64,000 bases of DNA from CALVUP01 sp964422195 (GCA_964422195.1 CAYRAF010000001.1:1-64000), one strand, 5' to 3'; shown: positions 8,332 through 17,272, counted from the stretch's first letter. Translations and numbers: made by a program. Notes: generated by a model from the letters alone, not told the origin.

Positions 8332-9242
8332 TTAAACAATTTTTTTAAATTTTTCTTCGGAAGTAATAATTCAACTACATAACTATTTTTAATAATAAAC
8401 TCATCACCATTATCTTCTAATTCATCACCATCAATACACCAATTTTTTTCTAATTTATTATTAAATTTTATTTTTAACTCATTAGTTCGATAAAACTCAA
8501 ATCCTGGTGCTTCATTAATCTTCCCTTTAAGCAAATATCTAATATTTTTAAATATTTTATATCCACTAGTTAAATTGCAAAATAATACTTCAAATCTATC
8601 ATCATCTAGTTTTATATCCTTATAAACATTATTAAATCCCGCTATTCTATCAGCATTAGAAATAATAGCAAAAGTATATTTACCATGATGTTTCTCTTTA
8701 CCAACTTCAAAATCTATATCATATAATTTAGGTCTACCAGCAATATCTTTTAACATATAAACAACATATGCCAAATAACCTATTTTCTTTTTTAATTTAA
8801 TTGGTGTGGTATACGGTATATCAGTAAATTTCCCAAAACAAGCAGAGTATGAAAAGACATTATCATTTATAGTACAGATATCTACTTTTTTAATCGTACC
8901 TGAAAGAATATTTTTCAAATTAGTAATTATATTAGTACCATAACCATACATACTAGCTATATCATTAGTTGTTCCTTGCGGTAAAATAGCTAATACTAGT
9001 GGTTTTTTTCTTTGTACATTAGCACTAACTATTTCACTAAATGTACCATCCCCACCCATAGATATAACTAAATCTGCATAATCAATATTATTTACTATTT
9101 CACTTGCATGGCCTCTATATTTAGTATATATAATTTCTAAATCATAATTGTATTCAGATAATACTTTTCTAATTCTATCAAAAATATTATTAACCAATTT
9201 TTTACCACTTTTTGGATTATAAATAATAACACATTTTTTCAT
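8328..9242 (-). CDS. Diacylglycerol/lipid kinase family protein (DgkB/YegS type)
   Basis: A 304-residue cytoplasmic or membrane-associated lipid kinase. It opens with IIYNPKSGK, the phosphate-binding region, followed by SMGGDGTFSEIVSA, the GGDGT nucleotide motif, and LPQGTTNDIA. The C-terminal half carries CIDGDELE, typical of the beta-sandwich domain. In Bacillota such enzymes recycle diacylglycerol from lipoteichoic acid synthesis to phosphatidate. The start follows AGGTGAT. The gene stands alone, convergent with the Crp/Fnr gene. Confidence 0.88.
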   Translation of the reverse strand: MKKCVIIYNPKSGKKLVNNIFDRIRKVLSEYNYDLEIIYTKYRGHASEIVNNIDYADLVISMGGDGTFSEIVSANVQRKKPLVLAILPQGTTNDIASMYGYGTNIITNLKNILSGTIKKVDICTINDNVFSYSACFGKFTDIPYTTPIKLKKKIGYLAYVVYMLKDIAGRPKLYDIDFEVGKEKHHGKYTFAIISNADRIAGFNNVYKDIKLDDDRFEVLFCNLTSGYKIFKNIRYLLKGKINEAPGFEFYRTNELKIKFNNKLEKNWCIDGDELEDNGDEFIIKNSYVVELLLPKKNLKKLFK

Positions 9243-9294
9243 ATTATCACCTAATTGCTAAACTAATTATATCATACAACGAAGAAAGAGACAA

Positions 9295-10386
9295 TTAATC
9301 TGCCTCCTCTGTTAACTTAACTTTAGCGGTATGTTCTTTACCATTTCTTATGTAAGTAATATTAACTGTATCTCCTACTTTATGTTTAAATAATTCATAT
9401 CTTAAGTATCCTACTGAAACTACTTTTTGATTATCTATTTTTATAATAATATCACCTTTTTTAATACCTGCTTTTCCAGCTCCAGAATTTTTATAAACTT
9501 CCGCAACTACAGCACCTTCAGTAATATCGCCAACATTAAATCCATATTGATATAAAGCAGTAGTATTAGATACATTTATTAATGTAACACCAAGCATTGG
9601 TCTTTTGATCGCTTTTCCACTTTCTAATTCATTTATATGTGCCATAGCATACTCTATAGGAATAGCAAATCCCATACCTTCTATTTCGTCTTGAACTAAT
9701 TTCATTGAATTAATTCCAATAACTTCACCATTTATATTAAGTAAAGGTCCACCAGAATTACCTGGATTAATAGCAGCATCAGTTTGTAAAACCTTCATAG
9801 CATAATTTGCTGAAGAAGAATCACCAACAGCTACTTCTACTATTCTATTTCTACCTGATAAAATACCACTAGTTACTGTTCCTCTATAATCATATCCAAG
9901 CGGAGAACCAACAGTAAATACTGAATCCCCTAATTTAGATTTTTCACTATTACCAATCTCTGCAACTGCTAATACCTTATTTGCAGGTATTGTGATTACA
10001 GCTAAATCTAAGTACTCATCTCCTCCAACATAAGTAGCTTTTACTTCTTCATCTGTTGATAAAGTTATCCTTATATCTTTGGAACTTGAAACAACATGAT
10101 AATTAGTTAATATATACCCCTTATCATTTATTTTTTTATAAACAAATCCAGTTCCACTACTAGCTAATTTATTATTAGAATAATTTCTTATTAATACAAC
10201 AGCATTATATACTTTTTCTACAGAAGCACTAATACCATCTTTATCAATAATAGTTGTTTTTTTATAAACTGTACTATTTTCAAATAATTTTTTACATAGT
10301 GGACTAGTCATAAAGAAAAACATACAAGCTGCCCCAACTATCACTGAAAATATTACTAAACATATTCTTATACTTTTTTCTCTCAT
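9295..10386 (-). CDS. htrA: HtrA/DegP-type membrane serine protease
   Basis: A 363-residue protease and chaperone of envelope quality control. A short N-terminal anchor (about residues 7-27) leads to an extracytoplasmic trypsin-like domain with His in TNYHVVSS, Asp in YLDLAVI and Ser in NPGNSGGPL, then one PDZ domain (GDIIIKIDNQKV) that binds exposed C-termini. The ATG overlaps the stop codon of the upstream Abi_2 gene by one base, so the two are translationally coupled. Ribosome site GAGG. Confidence 0.93.
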   Translation of the reverse strand: MREKSIRICLVIFSVIVGAACMFFFMTSPLCKKLFENSTVYKKTTIIDKDGISASVEKVYNAVVLIRNYSNNKLASSGTGFVYKKINDKGYILTNYHVVSSSKDIRITLSTDEEVKATYVGGDEYLDLAVITIPANKVLAVAEIGNSEKSKLGDSVFTVGSPLGYDYRGTVTSGILSGRNRIVEVAVGDSSSANYAMKVLQTDAAINPGNSGGPLLNINGEVIGINSMKLVQDEIEGMGFAIPIEYAMAHINELESGKAIKRPMLGVTLINVSNTTALYQYGFNVGDITEGAVVAEVYKNSGAGKAGIKKGDIIIKIDNQKVVSVGYLRYELFKHKVGDTVNITYIRNGKEHTAKVKLTEEAD

Positions 10387-11333
10387 TATAACCTCTCCAT
10401 TTCTATATTCTTTATATCTTCCCAGTTAGAAGGAAATCCCATCCTATCATATACCTTATTGATTGTTATAGTATGTAAATTATATTCTAAGTTGTTTATA
10501 CACCTCTTTATCTCTTCAACCATATTAGAAAACTCATATTTACTAAGCATTCTCTTTAATATTATAACTAAAGCAAACAAATCATCTTTACCATAAATAT
10601 ATTCGCCATCCATTTTATCTATATTAAGTAATTTATGATAAATACAATCATCTATAGAAACCTTAGTTCTATTCTCATAAACTATATCTTCATGAGCACA
10701 TAAATTACGATAATTAGCCAATATTGGTAAATACCTATTCAATTCCTCTACACTTATATTATATTGATCAGCCAAAGCTTTTTGATCATCAATTTTTAAT
10801 ATTGCAAATAATTCAGTAACTATTCCAAAGGATAAAACTTTAACTAATACCCATAAAGGAACATAACCATAATTAGTAATATAATGAAGCGTCGCAGAAT
10901 GTTGAGCACCATTTGCTCTTACTTGCTTCTTCATCTTTTTTATTAAATCATTTACTTGCTTACTCTTAGCTGAATCTTCAACAAAGTTTTTAGGATTCAA
11001 ATAATCTTTTTCTTTATATCCATATTTTTTTGATAATTGATAGGATATCATAGATTTCAAATTATTTTCAATAACTAATAAATTTTTAAATAAAATATAT
11101 CTAAAATCGCGATCAAATAGGAATAAGCTATATAATTCTTCAAAAGTAGTACCAGCTAAAAAAGATTTATCTTTACTAGACTTCATAAATAAATGTCTAT
11201 ATCCATTTATAAAGAAATAATTCTCTCTAAATAAAACTTCTTTAGCTAAAGCTTCATCATTAATTAATAAACCTTTAAATTTAAGAATTTCTACTTGTTC
11301 ATCTAAATTTTTAAATTGCTTTATCCCCGCCAC
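10386..11333 (-). CDS. Abi_2 (AbiD/AbiF-like) HEPN-fold protein
   Basis: A 315-residue protein of the Abi_2 family, first known as phage-exclusion genes of lactococci. The N-terminal FKNLDEQVEILKFKGLLI and NYFFINGYRHLF, the central FDRDFRYILFKNLLVIENNLKSMI (abbreviated here by motif) and the C-terminal NYRNLCAHEDIVY are family hallmarks. The last gives the RxxxxH motif of HEPN ribonucleases, so an RNase function is likely. It starts with GTG after AGGTGAG and overlaps htrA by one base. No partner antitoxin or restriction gene is adjacent. The link to htrA is only positional. Confidence 0.85.
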   Translation of the reverse strand: MAGIKQFKNLDEQVEILKFKGLLINDEALAKEVLFRENYFFINGYRHLFMKSSKDKSFLAGTTFEELYSLFLFDRDFRYILFKNLLVIENNLKSMISYQLSKKYGYKEKDYLNPKNFVEDSAKSKQVNDLIKKMKKQVRANGAQHSATLHYITNYGYVPLWVLVKVLSFGIVTELFAILKIDDQKALADQYNISVEELNRYLPILANYRNLCAHEDIVYENRTKVSIDDCIYHKLLNIDKMDGEYIYGKDDLFALVIILKRMLSKYEFSNMVEEIKRCINNLEYNLHTITINKVYDRMGFPSNWEDIKNIEMERL

Positions 11334-11463
11334 TTATTCTCACCTATTATAAATTATACCACAAAATATTCAGAAAATATATGATATTTTTATTAAATTT
11401 AAAGTTTATAATAGCCCAGACAATATTTAATCATTATCATACATTAAAATAACGGAGGTTATT

Positions 11464-12270
11464 ATGTATTCATTTATCTTTAATTTACCATATCCTGTGC
11501 AAGCACTACTTGCTGGTATATTTACTTGGGGAATAACGGCTTTAGGTGCAAGTATTATATTTATGTTCAAAAAAATAAACAAAACTTTTTTAGATGGAAT
11601 GTTAGGTTTTTCTGCAGGTGTTATGATTGCAGCATCTTTTTTCTCATTAATACAACCCGCTATTGAAAAATGTTTAGAATTAAAAATGATGCCTTGGTTA
11701 ATGGTATCAATAGGCTTTTTATCAGGAGGTTTACTCTTATTTATTGGAGATAAAATATATGATATTTATAATAAAAAACATCCCCAAAATAAAAAAAACT
11801 CAAAAAATGAAAATATAAAACGTTGCATTATGCTAATATTTGCTATTACACTACATAACATACCTGAAGGTATGGCAATAGGAATAGCCTTTGGTTCTAT
11901 TAAATATGGTATGAATACTACTATGGCAGCACTTATTCTAACATTAGGTATTGGTATTCAAAATTTTCCTGAAGGAAGCGCTATAAGTGTACCATTAGTT
12001 AGAGAACATTTTTCTAAGAAAAAAGCATTCTTTCTTGGACAATTAAGTGCAATTGTTGAACCCATATCAGCATTCTTAGGAGCTTTAATTGTTATAAAAA
12101 TGAATACTATTTTACCATTTATGTTATCTTTTGCAGCAGGTGCTATGATTTATGTTGTTGTGGAAGAATTAATTCCAGAAAGTCAAACTAACGAAAGAAA
12201 AGATATTATGGCTTTATTCACCTTAATTGGCTTTTCTATTATGATGATTTTAGACGTTGCATTAGGATAA
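11464..12270 (+). CDS. ZIP-family metal (zinc) transporter
   Basis: A 268-residue integral membrane protein with about eight helices. The two metal-binding helices are plain: HNIPEGMAIG and QNFPEGSAIS; a third acidic motif, VVEELIPES, ends the core. This is the GufA/ZupT branch, which imports Zn2+ and other divalent ions. The first metal helix keeps the His, while the second has Gln-Asn in place of the usual His. The start follows GGAGG. A short AT-rich ATCATTATCAT element 30 bases upstream could be a metalloregulator half-site, but this is weak. Confidence 0.92.
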   Translation: MYSFIFNLPYPVQALLAGIFTWGITALGASIIFMFKKINKTFLDGMLGFSAGVMIAASFFSLIQPAIEKCLELKMMPWLMVSIGFLSGGLLLFIGDKIYDIYNKKHPQNKKNSKNENIKRCIMLIFAITLHNIPEGMAIGIAFGSIKYGMNTTMAALILTLGIGIQNFPEGSAISVPLVREHFSKKKAFFLGQLSAIVEPISAFLGALIVIKMNTILPFMLSFAAGAMIYVVVEELIPESQTNERKDIMALFTLIGFSIMMILDVALG

Positions 12271-12271
12271 A

Positions 12272-12297
12272 AAAAAGAAACTTTTAAGTTTCTTTTC
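12272..12297. terminator. Terminator after the ZIP gene
   Basis: AAGAAACTT pairs with AAGTTTCTT with almost no loop and is followed by T-rich sequence. It lies between two convergent genes. Confidence 0.7.
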
Positions 12298-12333
12298 TTT
12301 ACAATTAAACTACATAATATTCTTAAAACTTAT

Positions 12334-13866
12334 TTACTTCTTGTCTATCTTATCTTTTACAAAGCTTGCAAGGGCATTATTATCAATTGCATTATTAACC
12401 ATTTTCATACCAAAACTTTTTGTTTTACCTACTTGCTTTCCTGGGTTAGTACCATGAACTATAGTATTATTAGCCCCATCCATTCGAGCATTACTAAGAC
12501 CTTTCTTGGTTTTAATGAAATCATCAACCTGTCTTAGGTTAGTCATATCACGTTTTGTTTCTTTTTCATATGTATGTCTAGCTCCAGTATTACGATATTT
12601 AGCATATATAATACCAAAGTAAATAAAACCACCAAATAGGAATAACCAACTATAATCAGAATCAACAAAGAACATCATTAAGAAACATAATATTTCTATA
12701 ATAGTTGAAATACCAACTAGTTTAGGCATATGAATAGGAACACTTCCCATTGTTTCTTTTGTTCTAGCATTAACTGCAACATAGTGAAGTAATTTTTTAT
12801 CCCCACTAACCTGTTGATAACTATATAGCCATACTGGCAAATATGCTGCTTGCCATTGCTGACCTTTAGTATTCATATCTTCACTGGACCAAGCAACTCC
12901 ACGATCATATTGCTTTAATGTATCATTTGCTGCAAAACGAGCAACATCTTTTGCTTGAGTATCCACTAATGTTTGTAAATCATCTATATTTGTATCACGC
13001 TTTTCAGAAGTATATCCTTTTAAATAATTAGCATTATATTTAACACAATTTTCTGTATCAAAAGGCATAATAGCATTAATAATATTATTGGTTTTTTCTT
13101 TTGATGTAGTATTCAAGCGATCTGAACTTGATTCAACCGATAATCCTTGTATAGTTAAATCAAATTCTCTTTCTACATGATATAAATCAGCATCATATCT
13201 AGCTTCTTGATCATCACCAGAACCTACATAATACTTTCTTCTTAGATGTTCTCCTTCACCATTTAAATTAACATGAGCATTAACATCAACTAACATATAT
13301 GGAAAATATACTCCCATAATATTATTTGTAGTAAACTCAGCTTTAAATTTTGGATGAGCAAAAAATTTTCTTTTTCCAACAAATTGTTCAATAGAAACTT
13401 GTGCATCATTTTTAGTAACATTAAAAGGTAATACAACATCTGGAACAGCGCCGTTTGGTATTTGCTCATTAACAGATAACGTATTTCTACACCAGTGACA
13501 TCTAGCTTGGTTAGCAGAAGCTGTATCAATAACAACTTCTGCACCACAACTACTACACTTAAATGTTAATACATCTTTAGTATCAGCCACTATATTTTGA
13601 GCACCTGAACCAATTACTTTTCCTTTTAATGAACTAATATCTTCCACCATTCCTTTTACCTTTTCAGGTTCAAATTCATGGCGACAAAAGTTACATCTTA
13701 GTTTTCCATTTTTTACATTTGTTTCTATATCTGTTGCTCCACACTTTGGACATTTGTTTTGTCCATCTTTTGCTCCTACATCTGTTTTAATAACAGTTGT
13801 TTCTGAAGATGTAGTAGGAACTTCTTTATTCTCTGGAGCAGCCACCTTACTATCATCATTATTCAT
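12334..13866 (-). CDS. TFIIB-type zinc-ribbon membrane protein (YdjG-like)
   Basis: A 510-residue protein. After a disordered Thr/Ser-rich start it holds two zinc ribbons (CPKC with CNFC; CSSC with CHWC), then a long soluble region with LPVWLYSY, and two membrane helices around residues 380-425, ending in a short basic tail. It lies three bases after an SPFH gene. In Bacillus subtilis a comparable pair, YdjG and YdjI, forms a membrane-anchoring complex related to the phage-shock response; the parallel is inferred from domain order. Its ribosome site (AGGA) lies in the end of the SPFH gene, so translation is coupled. Confidence 0.75.
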   Translation of the reverse strand: MNNDDSKVAAPENKEVPTTSSETTVIKTDVGAKDGQNKCPKCGATDIETNVKNGKLRCNFCRHEFEPEKVKGMVEDISSLKGKVIGSGAQNIVADTKDVLTFKCSSCGAEVVIDTASANQARCHWCRNTLSVNEQIPNGAVPDVVLPFNVTKNDAQVSIEQFVGKRKFFAHPKFKAEFTTNNIMGVYFPYMLVDVNAHVNLNGEGEHLRRKYYVGSGDDQEARYDADLYHVEREFDLTIQGLSVESSSDRLNTTSKEKTNNIINAIMPFDTENCVKYNANYLKGYTSEKRDTNIDDLQTLVDTQAKDVARFAANDTLKQYDRGVAWSSEDMNTKGQQWQAAYLPVWLYSYQQVSGDKKLLHYVAVNARTKETMGSVPIHMPKLVGISTIIEILCFLMMFFVDSDYSWLFLFGGFIYFGIIYAKYRNTGARHTYEKETKRDMTNLRQVDDFIKTKKGLSNARMDGANNTIVHGTNPGKQVGKTKSFGMKMVNNAIDNNALASFVKDKIDKK

Positions 13867-13869
13867 AAG

Positions 13870-15078
13870 CTATAGTCCTAAAACTTCTGCTTTTACTTTA
13901 TCATATTCTTCTTGTGAAATAGCTCCAGCATCAAGAAGTTTTTTCATTTCTAATAGCTTTGCAGTTGGATCTTGAGCTGGTGCAGCTTGAGTTTCTGGTG
14001 CTGCAGCAGGTTGTTGATTAAATCCTGGTTGGTAAGCAGGTGGAGTATTAGGTTGTTGCATACCTCCCATCATACCACCGGCAGCATTCATACCCATTCC
14101 CATAAAGGCCATACCTGCTCCTCCTCCGTTTTCTCCAGCAGCTTGCATACCACGAGCAACAGATTGTTGCATAAACGCATTTCCTCTTGCTCCACTTAAT
14201 GCATCAGCAGATTTAACATCTTTCATTAATTGTTTAGTATCTTCATCATATTCAATAGCTAAAATAGCTGTTTTTACGATTTCAAGTCCACGATCAGTTT
14301 TCCATTGATAAGCATCTTCTACAGCTTGAGCCATAGCTTGTGCAAATCCAATTTGATCTCCTTGAATCTTAGAAATTCTATTTCCTTTTGAAGGATCATT
14401 TGTATAATTTGAGAATGCAGCAGATAATGTACCAACTACTTCATTAAATAATTGTTCTCCTGCAGGATTATCCATATCTGCAAAATCAAATATTGGTGCT
14501 CCTGGCTGTAAATAAGATGCAGGAACAAAGTTCTTAACAAATAGTAATGGATCTACTATTTTTAATGTATAAGTACCACGAGTTACAGCTCCTACTTGTG
14601 TACCAAAGAAAGCATCATCCCAATATATTTCAGATTGTGTTCCAAATCTGTTATTAGGAATTTCCTTTAAATTAACATAGAATGCTAATTGTTGTGCTCC
14701 TGGTTGACCACCAAATTTTACCTTTTCCCATGTAGACTTAATTGTTTGTCCAAAAATACCATCTCCAGCAAACATAGATTTTGAATTAGGATCATCAGAT
14801 CTATATTCAAATCCACCTGCTTCGGCCACTATACCTGTTATTTGTCCATCTTGCATTGTAATTAATGCAGTGCCTTCAGGTACAATTATTTTACTTCCGT
14901 TTGTAATAATATTTTCATTACCTTTTGTGTTTTCTCCTCTTCCGTTATTTGTTCCTTGTGGAACAGCTTGAAATACTGCAGCTGTTGGTGTAATATCACT
15001 TCTTGGTGTATAAAAATCTTTCCATTGATCAGCAAAGGTTCCACCCAAAGCTCCAGAAAACGCTTTAATAAATCCCAT
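13870..15078 (-). CDS. SPFH (band 7)-domain protein with C-terminal SHOCT domain (YdjI-like)
   Basis: A 402-residue protein. The N-terminal MGFIKAFSGALGGTFADQWKD and EGTALITMQDGQI segments mark the virion-core/YdjI branch of the SPFH family. The central region (about 60-290) is the SPFH body. A Gly/Met/Ala/Pro/Gln-rich disordered linker follows, then a SHOCT helix pair (LLEMKKLLDAGAIS) at the end. SPFH proteins form oligomeric cages on membranes. The start at 15078 follows AAGGAGG; an upstream ATG would lack a site. Codon use is less AT-biased than in neighbours, which suggests strong expression. No pspA is adjacent. Confidence 0.85.
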   Translation of the reverse strand: MGFIKAFSGALGGTFADQWKDFYTPRSDITPTAAVFQAVPQGTNNGRGENTKGNENIITNGSKIIVPEGTALITMQDGQITGIVAEAGGFEYRSDDPNSKSMFAGDGIFGQTIKSTWEKVKFGGQPGAQQLAFYVNLKEIPNNRFGTQSEIYWDDAFFGTQVGAVTRGTYTLKIVDPLLFVKNFVPASYLQPGAPIFDFADMDNPAGEQLFNEVVGTLSAAFSNYTNDPSKGNRISKIQGDQIGFAQAMAQAVEDAYQWKTDRGLEIVKTAILAIEYDEDTKQLMKDVKSADALSGARGNAFMQQSVARGMQAAGENGGGAGMAFMGMGMNAAGGMMGGMQQPNTPPAYQPGFNQQPAAAPETQAAPAQDPTAKLLEMKKLLDAGAISQEEYDKVKAEVLGL

Positions 15079-15180
15079 AAAATACCTCCTTATCATTTTA
15101 AGATTTATTTAATAGATAGATAAAATTCATTATCATCCCTATCCTTTTTAATTATATCATATTTTTTTATATTTAGAATT

Positions 15181-15213
15181 AAAAAAAACATCGAATTTAT
15201 TTCAATGTTTTTT
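15181..15213. terminator. Terminator at the left end of the accessory array
   Basis: On the minus strand AACATTGAA pairs with TTCGATGTT (one G-T pair), then a run of T. It ends the array transcripts; on the plus strand a T-run also follows. Confidence 0.75.
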
Positions 15214-15257
15214 ATTGATTTTATCCTAATAATTTCTAGTTTAAAGATCCAAGCACA

Positions 15258-15875
15258 TTATTTTATTTCTATATTAATAAGTTCATTATTATCATCAAAC
15301 TCCAATTTAAAAATTTCACAATTTTTTATTACCCCTTCTAATAATATTTTACATTTATAACTATATCTTAATTTATCATCAACAAGTTCAATATCACACC
15401 ATTTTCTTAATAAATATGAAATAGCTGTAGCATGACTAACAATTGCAATTCTTTTTTCTTTACATTCATTTAAAATTTTCATAATTATAGCGTACATTCT
15501 ATTCCTTACTTCTTTTTGACTTTCACCATTACCATATTTATAATTTTCATCTAAGAACTGTTTTCTTTCAAAGTTTTCAGGTAATTCTCCCCAATATGAT
15601 ATTCCAAATTTTCTTTCTCCTAAATCGCTAACTACATTTATCTCTAAATCATTTTTTTCTGCAATATATTTAGCCGTTTGAATAGTCCTAACATAATTTG
15701 AAGAAAACAAAACATCAATGTTAGTTAATTCTTTAGATGTAAGCTTTTCCTTTGCTAAATTCTCTCCTTCTATCGAAAGACAATACTTTTCGTTTTGAAG
15801 CTGCATTTTATCACTATTGTATTCATTATTAACTAAGAAAGCTTTTGAATGCCTTATTAAGTATAATGTTGTCAT
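15258..15875 (-). CDS. Histidine phosphatase superfamily protein
   Basis: A 205-residue enzyme of the phosphoglycerate-mutase-like histidine phosphatase fold. LIRHSKA holds the RHG-type catalytic His, SSNYVRTIQTA the second Arg, GERKFG the acidic region and VSHATAIS the second catalytic His. Substrate is unknown; relatives act on nucleotides, sugar phosphates or proteins. It is the last gene of the accessory array, after guaD, with GGAGG and an intrinsic terminator downstream. Confidence 0.88.
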   Translation of the reverse strand: MTTLYLIRHSKAFLVNNEYNSDKMQLQNEKYCLSIEGENLAKEKLTSKELTNIDVLFSSNYVRTIQTAKYIAEKNDLEINVVSDLGERKFGISYWGELPENFERKQFLDENYKYGNGESQKEVRNRMYAIIMKILNECKEKRIAIVSHATAISYLLRKWCDIELVDDKLRYSYKCKILLEGVIKNCEIFKLEFDDNNELINIEIK

Positions 15876-15920
15876 AAATTAATTACCTCCATATAATTAT
15901 TAAAAACTAGTTTTATATAC

Positions 15921-16394
15921 TTAGTATATAATTTTATCATCTTTTTCTAAAAAGTCATTAAATGTTTTTATAGTTTCATCTCTATAAATAGATTTTAATT
16001 CTAATTTATCACTATTAGATTTTATTTCTATTCCTTTAATGAAGTCATATATATAATCATCTTTAAAACCAATTTTAGCAGCATCATCAGTAGTATTTCC
16101 ATAATATACAATTTTGATATTAGCCCAGATTATAGCAGATAAACACATTGGACAAGGATAACAAGTTGTATATAATTCACATTCACTCAAATCATAAGAA
16201 CCTAGAAATTTACAAGCATTCCTTATAGCAACTATTTCTGCATGTGCAGTAGGATCGTTAGAGCTTAAAACTTGATTTGACCCCTTTCCTATAATCTTAC
16301 CATCTTTTACAACACAAGCTCCAAAAGGACCTCCAGCATTTGTTTTTAAATTTTCTTCTGCTAATTCCTTAGCCTCTTCCATATATTTATTCAT
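15921..16394 (-). CDS. guaD: Guanine deaminase (CDA-fold)
   Basis: A 157-residue zinc deaminase converting guanine to xanthine. GGPFGACVVKDG starts the fold, TAHAEIVAI carries the zinc His and proton-shuttling Glu, and CYPCPMC carries the two zinc Cys. SSNDPTAHAE, GSYDLSECELYT and KIGFKDDYIYDFI match Bacillus GuaD rather than TadA. It follows the deoxyribosyltransferase-like gene across a short gap holding one copy of the array motif, with AGGAGAT before the start. With its neighbour it suggests purine salvage or nucleoside breakdown. Confidence 0.85.
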   Translation of the reverse strand: MNKYMEEAKELAEENLKTNAGGPFGACVVKDGKIIGKGSNQVLSSNDPTAHAEIVAIRNACKFLGSYDLSECELYTTCYPCPMCLSAIIWANIKIVYYGNTTDDAAKIGFKDDYIYDFIKGIEIKSNSDKLELKSIYRDETIKTFNDFLEKDDKIIY

Positions 16395-16412
16395 ATTATC
16401 TCCTATATCCTC

Positions 16413-16429
16413 TTATCAATATCTTAGTA
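16413..16429. repeat. Array 3' motif, copy at the 16435 gene
   Basis: TTATCAATATCTTAGTA lies just past the stop codon of the 16435-16875 gene. Close matches are at 17002-17018, 17394-17410 and 18368-18384. Confidence 0.6.
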
Positions 16430-16434
16430 TTTTT

Positions 16435-16875
16435 CTATTTTGTTTTGTAATTTTTTAAAAATACTTCTAATTGTTCTTTATTATCAAAAATATCTTCAAA
16501 AATATTATACAATGTATCGGTAGTTTCATATTCACCTATTGCATAGCATTTTTTCCCTAATCCATAGGCTATCCCTGATTCAATATGCGCAGCTTTTCCT
16601 GCAGGTAAAACTAATAATAAATTCCTAGAACTTTTCTCTCCCTCTAAATCATCATGAAAAAGATTCAATACAATATCACTTTTTAACCCTAATGATTCAA
16701 ATTCCTGCTGTCTTTCTTCTGGTGTTTGATCTTTATTACCATATCCCCAATTATCCTCATTTTTTAAAAAGCAATAATAAGAAATACTATATTTATCAAA
16801 CATATCACAAATTCTTAATATATTATCTTTATTTCTTGCTCTACCTGCAATAAAAAATTCATATTTAATATCCAT
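16435..16875 (-). CDS. Nucleoside 2-deoxyribosyltransferase-like protein
   Basis: A 146-residue Rossmann-like protein. FFIAGRARN at the start and VLPAGKAAHIESGIAYGLGKK (shown as two motifs, LVLPAGKAAH and ESGIAYGLG) match the nucleotide-pocket pattern of nucleoside 2-deoxyribosyltransferases and their relatives. No catalytic Glu can be assigned securely without alignment. It may split or exchange nucleobases on deoxynucleosides, or sense nucleotides. It heads an array segment with its own repeat-borne promoter, extended -10 TGATATAAT, and TTGGAG ribosome site, and precedes guaD. Confidence 0.6.
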   Translation of the reverse strand: MDIKYEFFIAGRARNKDNILRICDMFDKYSISYYCFLKNEDNWGYGNKDQTPEERQQEFESLGLKSDIVLNLFHDDLEGEKSSRNLLLVLPAGKAAHIESGIAYGLGKKCYAIGEYETTDTLYNIFEDIFDNKEQLEVFLKNYKTK

Positions 16876-16885
16876 ATTACCAACT

Positions 16886-16981
16886 CCAATATAATTATAT
16901 CATATAAATTCTTAATTTGTTCACCTAGCTTGTTCTACTAGCTTAAGATAAATAAAGGGTTTGTAAAGTTTTGTAGCCTAC
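16886..16981 (-). repeat. Array upstream unit A (promoter, tandem 13-mers, GTAGGCTAC box)
   Basis: Read on the minus strand: GTAGGCTAC (16973-16981), then AAGCTAGTAGAAC and AAGCTAGGTGAAC in tandem (16944-16919), then an extended -10 TGATATAAT and TTGGAG before the 16875 start. It is nearly identical to unit C at 19146-19246 but lacks the terminator and the rpsI end copy. Confidence 0.75.
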
Positions 16982-17001
16982 ATAACAGGGTTCCAATGTT
17001 C

Positions 17002-17018
17002 TTATTGATATCTTAGTA
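17002..17018. repeat. Array motif flanking the toxin module, left copy
   Basis: TTATTGATATCTTAGTA, a direct copy of the motif at 17394-17410. The two copies bracket the small toxin-antitoxin locus. Confidence 0.6.
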
Positions 17019-17046
17019 ATTTTTTACATATTTTTAAATTATATTA

Positions 17047-17075
17047 TTGATTACAGAACATTTGTTTGCTATAAT
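17047..17075 (+). promoter_or_regulatory. Promoter of the toxin mRNA
   Basis: TTGATT (17047-17052) and TATAAT (17070-17075) are separated by exactly 17 bases. Transcription should begin near 17082, at GGATACGTTTGA. Confidence 0.75.
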
Positions 17076-17140
17076 ATATCTTGGATACGTTTGAAATATA
17101 TCAGATGTTTTCCCTTCTAATTAAGAAGGGAGGTGGTATC

Positions 17141-17230
17141 GTGACTAAAAGAGAGAAATCTCTATTTTTCATTATACTCCTTCTATTTATTATAATATTT
17201 ATACTCTTGTATATTTTATTTTTTAGATAG
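17141..17230 (+). CDS. 29-residue hydrophobic peptide, putative type I toxin
   Basis: A 29-residue peptide starting at GTG, with a strong GGGAGGTGG ribosome site five bases ahead. It opens with a charged MTKREK head; the rest is almost entirely Ile, Leu and Phe, ending in a single Arg: one membrane-spanning helix. Length and composition match type I toxins (Fst, TisB, BsrG-like and other membrane peptides), though no specific family match is claimed. It is the only plus-strand gene inside the accessory array. Translation is probably blocked by the hairpin over the ribosome site and by the convergent antisense RNA. Confidence 0.7.
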   Translation: MTKREKSLFFIILLLFIIIFILLYILFFR

Positions 17231-17240
17231 AAATTAAAAA

Positions 17241-17272
17241 CATCTGATTTCAACAATCGTTGACTTCAGATG
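17241..17272. terminator. Two-part hairpin terminating the antisense RNA
   Basis: CATCTGA (17241-17247) pairs with TCAGATG (17266-17272), and inside it TCAAC pairs with GTTGA. On the minus strand a T-run follows directly. Confidence 0.7.

Noticed and set aside
11420..11445. Fur or Zur box before the ZIP gene
   Set aside because: Only about a half-site (ATCATTATCAT) is seen, easily due to AT-rich sequence.
13290..13547. Extra minus-strand frame inside the zinc-ribbon gene
   Set aside because: It is an out-of-frame shadow of a conserved protein with no ribosome site.
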